Assembly (NCBI GenBank): GCA_017592775.1
Contig: JAGFNJ010000054.1
Span: forward strand, 1-33,845
From: Candidatus Accumulibacter conexus
GTDB lineage: Bacteria; Pseudomonadota; Gammaproteobacteria; Burkholderiales; Rhodocyclaceae
Direction of reading: 5' to 3'
Length of the DNA stretch: 33,845 bases
Position 1 is the first letter of the stretch; each line of letters begins with the position of its first letter. Of this stretch, positions 16,358-25,400 are shown in pieces. The notes under the pieces are model-generated. The model was not told where the DNA came from and made no database searches. It saw nothing but the letters and a program-made list of their open reading frames with translations. The translations under genes and the position numbers were made by a program.

Positions 16358-17740
16358 GTGTTCAAGAGCCTGCTGTCCCTGTTTCGCCCACGGCAGGTGG
16401 AACGCACCGTCGCCGCACCACCGCCGCCGCCAACAGTGCCGCCAACACCGCCGGCCGTCGCCGTGGCGCAGGACAGCTACCTGCGACATCGCCCGATGCT
16501 CGACCGCGAGCAGCGCGTTGTGGCCCACGAGCTGACCGTCGAGAGGCCGCGGCCGGCGCACGCCGTACCGTGGCAGGGGCCGTCGCGCCGGCTGTTCGCG
16601 GACGCTCTTCTCTGGCACTTTGCGCGCGCCCGGCTGGAGGCGCTGCTCGCGCAGCGGCTGGTCTTTCTGCCGGTGGGCATCAGCGTTCTCGAGCATCCGG
16701 CGCTGTCCGCTCTGCCGACGCGCAACGTCGTTCTCCACATTGCGTGGCATGACGAGGGACCGGCAGACGAGGGGGAAACGCTCTTTGCGGGCATGTCCCG
16801 CCTGCGCGAAATGGGCTTTTCCCTTGCCTGTGCGCAGGAACTTCTCGCTAGCGACGAGCGGCTTGCTGCGCTGGTGGACTACATCCTGGTCGATGCCGGA
16901 CGCCTCGCTCCGCCCGATCTCCTGGCGGTCCAGCGACGGCTGGCAGGACGCCTCGAGCACAAGCCCCTGGTGGCCATGAACGTCGATTTTCTCGAGATGT
17001 ATGAGGCTTGCCGGCTGCTGCGCTTCGCCTTCTTCCATGGCGAGTTCGTCGGTTGCCGCGAGCAGGTGGACAGCAATGTCGTCGTGCCACCGTACAAGGT
17101 TGCGGCGATGGAGTTGCTCAATGCGATTCGCCGGCAGGCCAGCCCCGACGAACTGGCAGAGAAGGCCTGGGCAGATCCGACGCTGGTCCTGCGTCTGCTG
17201 CGGGTCGTCAATTCGCCGGCTTTCCGGCTGCGCAGTCCGATCACGGACCTGAAACAGGCGATCGCCTATCTCGGCCACGACGAACTCTATCGCTGGGCGA
17301 CGCTGCTGCTCTTCTCGAGCCAGCGCCCGGAAGACAGGCACCCGATGGAGCACGCCTGGCGCGAATCAGCCCTGGTCCGCGGTCGTTTCATGGAGCTTCT
17401 CGCCGGCAGCCAGATGCCGGAAAGCGAACGCCGCGACCTCTTCATCGTCGGCGTCCTGTCGATGATCGACCGAATCTTTGCGATGACCATGCCGCGAGCG
17501 CTGGAGAACTTCAGCCTGCCGGCCGAGGTGACGGACGCGCTGTTGCAGCGCAGCGGCAGGCACGCGCCTTACCTGGAACTCGCCATCGCCTGCGAAGGCG
17601 GTGACCAGGAAGCGATCGAAACGCTGGCCGCGGCCTGCGGCCACGATCTCGCCGCAGTAAACCGCTGCCAGATCGAGGCGCTCGAGTGGATCCTCGGCTT
17701 CGCTGGACTGGCCGACGAAGCGGGCAGCAAAAACGGCTGA
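16358..17740 (+). CDS. EAL-like plus HDOD signalling protein
   Basis: 460 residues from GTG 16358, set by GGGGGAG (16345-16351) 6 bases upstream; an in-frame TTG at 16343 lies before that site. The N-terminus is short and basic, then a run of prolines (PPPPPTVPPTPP, 21-32). Residues about 45-235 resemble a divergent EAL domain: AHELTVE stands where YELLFR is expected, LPVGISVLEHP, YILVDAGRL, and FFHGEFVG where FQGYFF is expected. The catalytic acidic residues are largely absent, so phosphodiesterase activity is unlikely. Residues about 245-430 form an HDOD domain (VVPPYKVAAMELLNAI, DPTLVLRLLRVVNSPAF, ITDLKQAIAYLG). Members of this YuxH-like family act as signalling scaffolds. A role in c-di-GMP or motility control is inference. 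It converges on the chemoreceptor gene. Confidence 0.85.
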   Translation: MFKSLLSLFRPRQVERTVAAPPPPPTVPPTPPAVAVAQDSYLRHRPMLDREQRVVAHELTVERPRPAHAVPWQGPSRRLFADALLWHFARARLEALLAQRLVFLPVGISVLEHPALSALPTRNVVLHIAWHDEGPADEGETLFAGMSRLREMGFSLACAQELLASDERLAALVDYILVDAGRLAPPDLLAVQRRLAGRLEHKPLVAMNVDFLEMYEACRLLRFAFFHGEFVGCREQVDSNVVVPPYKVAAMELLNAIRRQASPDELAEKAWADPTLVLRLLRVVNSPAFRLRSPITDLKQAIAYLGHDELYRWATLLLFSSQRPEDRHPMEHAWRESALVRGRFMELLAGSQMPESERRDLFIVGVLSMIDRIFAMTMPRALENFSLPAEVTDALLQRSGRHAPYLELAIACEGGDQEAIETLAAACGHDLAAVNRCQIEALEWILGFAGLADEAGSKNG

Positions 17741-17758
17741 TCCGCCGCCCCGGCCACC

Positions 17759-17776
17759 GGCCGGAACTCGCCGGCC
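17759..17776. terminator. Short hairpin between convergent genes
   Basis: GGCCGG (17759-17764), loop AACTCG, CCGGCC (17771-17776). It sits in the 83-bp gap between the convergent HDOD and chemoreceptor stops, but there is no T-run. A weak terminator candidate. Confidence 0.25.
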
Positions 17777-17823
17777 AGGCCGCCCGGCGGCAGGGCAAGC
17801 GGCAGCAGCCGCGGCGGTGCTTT

Positions 17824-19458
17824 CTAGACCGAGAACTGGCCGACGGACTTCTCCATCCGATCGACCATCGCCGTCAGTTCGCGCACCATGGCGTCGGTCT
17901 GGCTGGCAAGCGAGACGCTGGCGCCGGTCATCGCCGATACCTGCCTGACGTTTTCCGCCAGTTGTGCCATCGCCGCGTTCTGGCCGATCGACGCTTGCGA
18001 GATCTCCTCGACGCGCCGGATCGTCTCGTCCATCTCGACCTTGATCCGCTGCAGGATTTCCTTCGACGCAGTGACCCGTTGAACGCCCTCGCCGACCTGC
18101 GTCGCTCCGGCGCGCATGCCATCGACAGCGGTCGTGGTTTCGGCATGGATGACGCTGACCAGGTCGCTGATCTGTTGCGTTGCCTTGCCGGTCCGCTCGG
18201 CCAGTTTGCGCACCTCATCGGCGACCACCGCGAATCCTCGCCCCTGCTCGCCGGCCCGCGCCGCTTCGATGGCGGCGTTCAGCGCCAGCAGGTTGGTCTG
18301 ATCGGCGATCTCCTTGATCACCGAGGTGATCTGGCTGATCTCGGTCGACCGCTGACCGAGCGTTTCAACCTGTTCGGCCGACAGGCGGACCGTTTCGGCG
18401 AGGCAGCTGATGGCGGCGCAGGCTTCCTCGGACTCGCTGGCGCCGGCGCGCGAGACGCCCCCCGTCTGGCTGGCGACGCCGTGCGTCGCGCGCGCATTCT
18501 CGGCAACACGGGCGATCAGCCCGGTCACTTCATCGACGGCGGCGGTTGCCGATGCGGTCGCCATGTTCTGCTTGCTCGCCGCATCCTGGACCTGCTGCAC
18601 GCCACGACCGACATCGCGTGTCGCATCGCCGACCTGCGCCGCGACGTCGGCCATCCCCTGCACCGTCGCCTGCACCGAGGAGACGAAGCGGTCGGTCTGG
18701 CGGATGACGGTGCCGACCACGTCGCTGCGTGGCGAATCGATTCGTTGCCTGAGATTGCCGCTGGTCAGCAGTTGCCCGATCCAGTCGGCGAAGCCGCGCA
18801 AGTCGCCCTGCAGGCGTGGCACGTACGCGAACAGGAAGAACAGGCCGTAAAGAGCAAAGGCAACCGCCAGCACGTCGAGAAACGTGCCAACACCGCCGCC
18901 GGTGAAGCGCGCGCCGGCGAGGCGCATGGCCGCGCCGAGCAGGGCGACGACGCCGATCAGCGTCAGCTGCACCGGCAACGAGAGCAGGCGGGCGATCCCG
19001 GCAGCACGACGATTCACCACGCGCCCCTGCTCGATGGTCAGCCGCTGATCTCCCTGCCGGATCCGCTGGTAGGCGGTGGCTGCGGCATCGATCTCGGCGC
19101 GCGTCGGCCGGCTGCGTACCGACTGATAGCCGACGACCTGGCCGCCTTCACGGACCGGCGAGACATTCGCGACCACCCAGTAGAAGCCGCCGTCCTTGCG
19201 CCGGTTCTTGACGATCGCGCGCCACGGACGGCCACTCTTCAGCTCTTGCCAGAGGTCGGCGAAGGCCTCGCCGGGCATGTCGGGGTGGCGGACGATGTTG
19301 TGCGGCTGGCCGATCATTTCCTGGCGCTCGAAGCCGCTGACGCTGGCGAACGCTTCATTGGCCTCGACGATCACGCCCTTGAGGTCGGTGCGGGAGTAGA
19401 TGAACGCGTGCTCGGGCAGCATCGTCTCGACATCGTTCACCGGCAGGTTCTGGCGCAT
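17824..19458 (-). CDS. aer: Aer-type aerotaxis/redox chemoreceptor (PAS, TM, MCP signalling domain)
   Basis: 544 residues. An N-terminal PAS domain (about 10-120) contains [13 protein letters not shown] and [18 protein letters not shown]34, F66, W79 and N85 fall at the same numbers as residues implicated in FAD binding in E. coli Aer, so an FAD-based oxygen or redox sensor is likely. Two hydrophobic segments follow (about 163-182 and 193-213) with almost no periplasmic loop. A helical linker leads to the MCP domain (about 270-540), whose hairpin tip [20 protein letters not shown] (383-402) and [18 protein letters not shown] are intact. It signals through CheW/CheA to the flagellar motor or another chemosensory output; no che genes are in the window. 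ATG 19458 has AAGGAAG about 3-9 bases upstream. It lies 43 bases after glnE on the same strand. Confidence 0.93.
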   Translation of the reverse strand: MRQNLPVNDVETMLPEHAFIYSRTDLKGVIVEANEAFASVSGFERQEMIGQPHNIVRHPDMPGEAFADLWQELKSGRPWRAIVKNRRKDGGFYWVVANVSPVREGGQVVGYQSVRSRPTRAEIDAAATAYQRIRQGDQRLTIEQGRVVNRRAAGIARLLSLPVQLTLIGVVALLGAAMRLAGARFTGGGVGTFLDVLAVAFALYGLFFLFAYVPRLQGDLRGFADWIGQLLTSGNLRQRIDSPRSDVVGTVIRQTDRFVSSVQATVQGMADVAAQVGDATRDVGRGVQQVQDAASKQNMATASATAAVDEVTGLIARVAENARATHGVASQTGGVSRAGASESEEACAAISCLAETVRLSAEQVETLGQRSTEISQITSVIKEIADQTNLLALNAAIEAARAGEQGRGFAVVADEVRKLAERTGKATQQISDLVSVIHAETTTAVDGMRAGATQVGEGVQRVTASKEILQRIKVEMDETIRRVEEISQASIGQNAAMAQLAENVRQVSAMTGASVSLASQTDAMVRELTAMVDRMEKSVGQFSV

Positions 19459-19501
19459 GTGCTTCCTTCATCGCGACGGGACGCGTGATGATAACCGATG
19501 C

Positions 19502-22249
19502 CTACGGCGATTCGAACACCTGTTGCCAGAGTGCCAGTACCGCCTCGATGCGGCGGCCGACCGTCGCCCGTTCGACGCGCGCGCGGCGGCCGGCGTTCAG
19601 CCGCAGGACGTGCTGCATGCGGCGATACTCGCGGTAGGCATTGCGTACCGCTTCGGCAGCTGCGACAGGAATCAGCCCCAGTTCGGCGGCGATGCCGAGC
19701 AGCGCGATGTTGCCGAGATTGCCGCAGAGCCGGGCGTGCCGCTGCGCGTGGCCAAGAATCAGGTACTGGACGATGAACTCGACATCGATCAGGCCGCCAC
19801 GGTCGTGCTTGATGTCGAAGAATTCGTCGCTGCCCGAGGCATGCTGTTCGAGCATCCGTTGCCGCATGGCCAGCACTTCGCGGCGCAGCGTTGCCGGATC
19901 GCGTGGCTGCCGCAGGATCTCGATGCGGATGGCCTCGAACTGCTCGCCGAGAGCCCGGTCGCCGGCGCAGAAACGGGCGCGCGTCAGGGCCTGATGTTCC
20001 CACACCCAGGCGTTGTGCAGTTGATACGCACGAAAGGCGTCGACCGGGCAGACGAGCATTCCCGAGTCGCCGTTCGGGCGTAGCCGCAGGTCCACCTCGA
20101 AGAGCATGCCGGCGGCGGTCTGGCTCGACATCCAGGTGCTCATGCGCTGGCCGAGGCGGGCGTAGAGTTCGCCGGCGTCGGTCTCCGGGTCATTGTGCAG
20201 ATAGACGAGATCGAGATCGGAAGCGAAGCCGAGTTCCTTGCCGCCGAGCTTGCCGTAGGCGATGACGGCAAATCGCGGCGGCAGCTCGGGTCGCGGGTGC
20301 CGCTGCCTGAGCTTCTGCCAGCAGAGATCGAGGGTCGTCTGCACCATGATGTCGGCGAGTTCGCTGAGGCGGTCGGCGAGGTGTTCGACCGTGTGCATGC
20401 CGGCCAGGTCCTGCGCCAGGAAATGGAAGACCTGCGCATGGTGGGTTTCGCGCAGGATGTCCATTTCGCGCTCGGTGTCGTCCGCGTGCTGCGCCAGGCG
20501 CGCCTGCAGGTTGTCGCGAAACTGCTGCCAGTCGGTCGTGACGTCGAAGATGCGCGAGTCGAGCAGTTCGTCGAGCAGGATCGGGTGGCGGGTCAGGTAG
20601 TCGGCTGCCCAGGACGAGCTGCCGATCAGTTCGGCGAGCTTCTTCAGCGCCTGCGGATACTGTTGCAGGAGTGCGAGATAGGCACCGCGACGGCTGATCG
20701 TGTCGAGAAAGTCGAGGCCCCGTTGCCAGGTTGCGTCGGGTGTCGTCGTCGCGGCGGCGGCGTCGATCAGCCGCGGCCCGAGGGCGTCGAGACGTTCGCG
20801 GTTGCTCGCTGGCAGTTGCAGGTAGCGACCGCTGCGGCGGAAGCCCTGCACCCGTTCGAGGAGCGCCTGCGGCTGGCGGAAGCCGAGCGCCGACAGTCGC
20901 TCCAGACTGTCCTCCGCTGCCGTCGCGCCGTCCCAGATTCCGGCCAGCGGGTGCCGCCCTTCCTCGGGCTCGGAGAACACCTGCTCGAAGTGGCGGGCGA
21001 CGACCGCGCGATGCGCGTCGAGCAGCGTCAGGAACGCGGTCCAGTCGGTGCAGGCCATTGACGTCGCGATCGCCTGACGCTCGTCGTCGCCGGCCGGCAG
21101 ACGATGCGTCTGCGCGTCGTCGACGTACTGCAGGCGGTGCTCGAGGCGGCGCAGGAACTCGTAGGCCGTCGCCAGCTCACGTTCACCTTCTGCCGACAGC
21201 AGCCGACGCTCGGCGAGCAGCGCCAGGACGCGCAGCGTCGGGCGAATCTGCAGTGCCGGGTCGCGACCGCCGCGAATGAGCTGGAAGACCTGGGCGATGA
21301 ACTCGATCTCGCGGATGCCGCCGGGGCCGAGCTTGACGTGTTCGGCCATGTCGCGGCGCGCCACTTCGCGCCGGATCTGCGCGTGCAGGTCGCGCATCGC
21401 GTTGATGGCGCCGAAGTCGAGGTACTTGCGGAAGACGAATGGCCGGCAGATGCGCTGCAGCGCTTCGATCCACTGCGGCTGCAGATTGGCCCCTTCGTTC
21501 ATCACCCGCGCCTTGATCCAGGCGTAGCGTTCCCACTCCCGGCCCTGGGCGATGAAGTAGTTCTCGAGCGAACCGAGCGAGCCGACCAGCGCCCCGGAAT
21601 CGCCGTTCGGCCGCAGCCGCATGTCGACACGGAAGACCTGGCCATCCTCGCTGACATCGCCGAGGGCGCCGATCAGGCGCTTGCCGAGGCGCAGGAAGAA
21701 GTCGTAGTTGTCGAGGCGGCGACCACTGCCGCCGGTCTGCCCTTCCTCCGGGTAGACGAAGATGTAATCGACATCCGACGAAACGTTGAGCTCGCGGCCG
21801 CCGAGCTTGCCCATGCCGATGACCAGCAGCCGCTGCGGCTGGCCGTGCTCGTCGAGCGGTTCGCCGAACTGCCCGGCGAGTTGCCGGTGGAGGAAGTCGA
21901 GCGCGAAGTTGGTGGTCACATCCGCGAGCTGTGTCATCGTCTCGACCACCTCGGACAACGGTGCGAGGCCACCGATGTCGCGCACCATCAGGGTCGCCAT
22001 GACGCGCTGCCGCAACTGCCGCAGGGAACGCCGCAACGCGTCCTCGGAAGCCGGCGTGGCAGCGGCGAGGAAGCTGCCCATCCGCTCGGCGGTGAGCGGG
22101 CGTTCGGCGTTGTCGTCGAGCCAGGCGCCGACTTCCGGGCGTGCGGCCAGCAGCTGACGCAGGTAGCGGCTGTGCGCCGTCGCTGCCAGCCGCGCCGCGG
22201 CGAGATCGGGCGGCCGTGTGCCGCTGGGGTCACTGGAGCTGTTCATCAT
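19502..22249 (-). CDS. glnE: Bifunctional glutamine synthetase adenylyltransferase / adenylyl-removing enzyme
   Basis: 915 residues, near the usual 940-980. It adds AMP to, and removes AMP from, a tyrosine of glutamine synthetase under PII control, tuning nitrogen assimilation. Two nucleotidyltransferase domains are evident: the N-terminal adenylyl-removing half with GMGKLGGRELNVSSDVDYIF (about 145-164), and the C-terminal adenylylating half with YGKLGGKELGFASDLDLVYL (about 661-680). Both keep the GxLGG and DxD signatures. GSDEFFDIKHDRGGLIDVEF follows near the C-terminus. I placed the start at ATG 22249, the first of two adjacent Met codons. AAGGA lies immediately upstream, so the second (22246) may be the one used; residues encoded further upstream are not family-like. 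It starts divergently from yhdP and has its own promoter candidate. Confidence 0.95.
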   Translation of the reverse strand: MMNSSSDPSGTRPPDLAAARLAATAHSRYLRQLLAARPEVGAWLDDNAERPLTAERMGSFLAAATPASEDALRRSLRQLRQRVMATLMVRDIGGLAPLSEVVETMTQLADVTTNFALDFLHRQLAGQFGEPLDEHGQPQRLLVIGMGKLGGRELNVSSDVDYIFVYPEEGQTGGSGRRLDNYDFFLRLGKRLIGALGDVSEDGQVFRVDMRLRPNGDSGALVGSLGSLENYFIAQGREWERYAWIKARVMNEGANLQPQWIEALQRICRPFVFRKYLDFGAINAMRDLHAQIRREVARRDMAEHVKLGPGGIREIEFIAQVFQLIRGGRDPALQIRPTLRVLALLAERRLLSAEGERELATAYEFLRRLEHRLQYVDDAQTHRLPAGDDERQAIATSMACTDWTAFLTLLDAHRAVVARHFEQVFSEPEEGRHPLAGIWDGATAAEDSLERLSALGFRQPQALLERVQGFRRSGRYLQLPASNRERLDALGPRLIDAAAATTTPDATWQRGLDFLDTISRRGAYLALLQQYPQALKKLAELIGSSSWAADYLTRHPILLDELLDSRIFDVTTDWQQFRDNLQARLAQHADDTEREMDILRETHHAQVFHFLAQDLAGMHTVEHLADRLSELADIMVQTTLDLCWQKLRQRHPRPELPPRFAVIAYGKLGGKELGFASDLDLVYLHNDPETDAGELYARLGQRMSTWMSSQTAAGMLFEVDLRLRPNGDSGMLVCPVDAFRAYQLHNAWVWEHQALTRARFCAGDRALGEQFEAIRIEILRQPRDPATLRREVLAMRQRMLEQHASGSDEFFDIKHDRGGLIDVEFIVQYLILGHAQRHARLCGNLGNIALLGIAAELGLIPVAAAEAVRNAYREYRRMQHVLRLNAGRRARVERATVGRRIEAVLALWQQVFESP

Positions 22250-22294
22250 TCCTTCATTTCGTCGGGAGCCCCGTCGGGCGCCGTGCCACGGGCG

Positions 22295-22323
22295 CTGAAG
22301 CACGGCGGCAAAGCCGTTACAAT
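22295..22323 (+). promoter_or_regulatory. Candidate promoter for yhdP
   Basis: CTGAAG (22295-22300), 17-base spacer, TACAAT (22318-22323). The -10 is good and the -35 is poor. It lies 90 bases before ATG 22413, inside the leader of the opposing glnE transcript. Confidence 0.35.
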
Positions 22324-22356
22324 GGGGCATTCGCCGATTCGACCGGGTACCCCGAC

Positions 22357-22386
22357 ATTCTAGTGACGCGCACCGACTGTTGGCAA
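22357..22386 (-). promoter_or_regulatory. Sigma-70 promoter candidate for glnE
   Basis: On the minus strand TTGCCA (22386-22381) and TAGAAT (22362-22357) are separated by 18 bases; each differs from consensus at one base. Transcription would start near 22350, giving a leader of about 100 bases before ATG 22249. It faces the yhdP promoter candidate at 22295-22323. Confidence 0.6.
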
Positions 22387-22412
22387 AAGTCTCTCCGCGC
22401 TGGCCCATTCTG

Positions 22413-25400
22413 ATGCGGCAGGAGGAACTGCGCCCGGCGGTCTACCATCGCCTGCACCGTCTCGTGCCCTTCGTCTCGCACCCGGCGGTGCGCGCTGGCT
22501 GGCGCTGGGCGCTGCGGGCCGCCGTCGTGCTCTACTTCGCCTTCGTGCTGCTGGTCCTCGGCCTGCGCTACCTGATCCTGCCGAACATCGAGAACTACCG
22601 GCCGGAGATCGAGCGCGCCGCCGGCGAGGCGCTCGGCCTTGCGGTTGCCATCGGTGGCATCGAGGCGAGCTGGGCCGGGCTCAATCCCGATCTCGTCCTT
22701 TCCGACGTGCGCATCGCCGACGCCCAGGGCCAGCCCGCATTGGCCTTCTCGCGCGTCGAGAGCGTCCTGTCGTGGTCCTCGCTGCCGCGAATGCAGTTGC
22801 GCCTGCGCCTGCTGCGCATCGATGAACCGACACTGCACCTGCGGCGCGACAGCGACGGTCGCTTCTTCATCGCCGGCATCGCCGTCACCGAGGACGACAG
22901 CGATGGCGGCGTCGTCGATTGGGTTCTGGCGCAGAAGCAGATTCGCGTCAATGGCGCCACCGTGCTCTGGGAGGATGCCAGACGCGACGCCCCACCGCTG
23001 GTCCTCGAGAACGTCAACCTGGCACTCGACAACGACGGCCGCCGCCACCGCTTCGGACTGACCGCACTGCCGCCCGCCGAACTGGCGTCGGCGATCGACC
23101 TGCGCGGCGACTTCCGCGGCCGGGATCTCGAGAGCGCCGCGAGCTGGAAAGGACAGGCCTTCGTCCAGGTCGACCACGTCGATCTCGCTGCCTGGCGAGC
23201 CTGGATCGACTATCCGTTCGCGCTGCCGCATGGTCGCGGTGCCATCCGGGCGTGGGCCGGATTCGCCGCCGGGACGCTGCAGGAACTCACCGCCGACCTG
23301 TCGCTCGCCAGCGTCCATCTGCGGCTGGCGAAGAACCTGCCGGAGCTGGCTCTGGACCGGCTCTCCGGTCGCATTGCGGCGCAGTTCCTGCCCGGCGGCG
23401 TGCGGCTCGACGGCCGCCGCGTCGAACTCCTCGCGCAGTCGCTGGCGACGCCGGCGGTTGCCGACAGCGCTCCCGCCGCGGCATCCCGGCAACCCGCGCA
23501 AGGGCCCGAACTGCGCATCGAGCCGACCGATTTCCACCTCGAGTGGCAGCAGGAAAAGCCGCCGAGCGTGTCGCTGCGCGGCAGCGCGACCGCCAGTGTG
23601 GTAGACCTCGGTGCCCTCGGCGGACTCGCCGCCTACCTGCCGCTCGACCCGCAATCGCGCCGCCTGCTCGACGAGTTTGCACCGCGCGGCCGCATTGGCG
23701 AACTGCGCGCCAGTTGGCGGGGCAGCGCCGAGGAGTTGCAGGCCTACTCGCTGCAGGGCTCGTTCGCCAATCTGGCGTTGCGGCCGGCACGCCAGTTCCC
23801 CGGCGTCAGCGGCCTTTCGGGTTCGCTCGACGCCAGCGAGAAGGGCGGTGCCGTGCAACTGCGTTCGCAGCAGGTGCGTGTCGAGCTGCCGCAGGTCTTT
23901 CCCGAGTCGGCGATCGCCCTCGAGACACTGAACGCGCAGGCGAAGTGGAAGATCGCCCAGGGCCAGCTCGAGGCCGAACTGTCGCGCCTCGAGTTCGCCG
24001 GCGCCGACGCCGCCGGTTCGGCGCAGGGGACGTACCGCAGCAATCCCGAGGGACCGGGCAGCATCGACCTGACGGCAGCGCTGACGCGGGCTGAAGCGAC
24101 CGCAGTCTGGCGCTACCTGCCGGCGGCGATCAACGTCGATGCCCGGCACTGGCTGCGCGATGCACTGCAGGAGGGGAGCGCCAGCGAGGCCAGGCTGATC
24201 CTCAAGGGCGACCTGGCGAATTTTCCCTTCCTCGACCGCAAGCAGGGACAGTTCCTGGTCACTGTCAAGGCCCAGGATGTCGTCCTCGACTACGGTACCG
24301 GCTGGCCGCCGATCAGGGGCATCGATGCCGACCTGCGCTTCGAAGGGAACGGCATGGTGGTGCAGGCGCGTCGCGGCTCGATCCTCGGCGCGACGCTGAC
24401 GCAGACGCGCGCCGAGATCCCGGACTTCGACGCGCCGGTGAGCACGCTCAAGCTCAAGGGACAGGTCGCCGGACCGACGGCCGAGTTCCTCAAGTACATC
24501 GACCAGAGCCCGGTGGCAGCGCAGATCGACCATTTCACCGAGAAGATGAGTGCGCGTGGAGCAGGCCGCCTCGAGATCGCGCTGGTCATTCCGCTCGAGG
24601 AGGCGCGGCTTGGCGAATCGAAGATCGACGGCACCTACACGTTCAAGGCGAACGAGGTCGTCGTCGATCCCGCCCTGCCGCCGCTGCAGCAGGTGACGGG
24701 CCAGCTGCAGTTCTCGGAAAAGGAGCTGCGCGTCCCCGAGATCAACGCCAGGCTGTTCGGCGGTCCGTTGCGCATCACCGCTGGCCCGCAGGCCGGCAGG
24801 GTGCAGGTGCTGGCCAATGGCGCGTTGGCAGTCGATGATCTGCGACGGCACATCGACTCGCCGCTGCTCGCCGGCCTTGCAGGTGGCGCCAGCTATCGCG
24901 CCGAGATCCGGGTGCGCAAGCGCGATGTCGACGTCCTGGTCGACTCCGATCTGGTTGGCGTCACCTCGACCCTGCCGGCGCCGCTGGGCAAGCCTGCCAG
25001 CGAAGCGATGCCGCTGCATTTCGAGAACGGGCTGCTGCCGGCGGTGCCGGCGACCGCCGGTGGCCAGGCCATCGTCCGCGACCAGGTGCGTGCCACCCTC
25101 GGCAACGCGCTCAGCCTGCACCTGATTCGCCGCAAGCAGGGCAACGAGGCGCAGGTCGAGCGCGGCGTGGTCATGATCGGCAGGCCGGCCGGCGCGCTGC
25201 CCGAGCGCGGGCTGAATCTCGGCATCAGCGCGCGCCGCATCGACCTCGATGAGTGGCACAAGCTCCTTGGCGGCGGCAGGAAGGGCAGCGAGGCCGGCGC
25301 CGCCGGCTTGCCCGTCGCCGTCGACGTCAAGGCCGATGAAGTCGTCGTCCTCGGCCAGACCTACACCGGCGTCGGCGTCGGCATCACCGGCATCACCACC

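Noticed and set aside
17686-19488. A 600-residue plus-strand open frame over the chemoreceptor gene
   Set aside because: Antisense shadow; the minus-strand protein is a clear Aer-type receptor.
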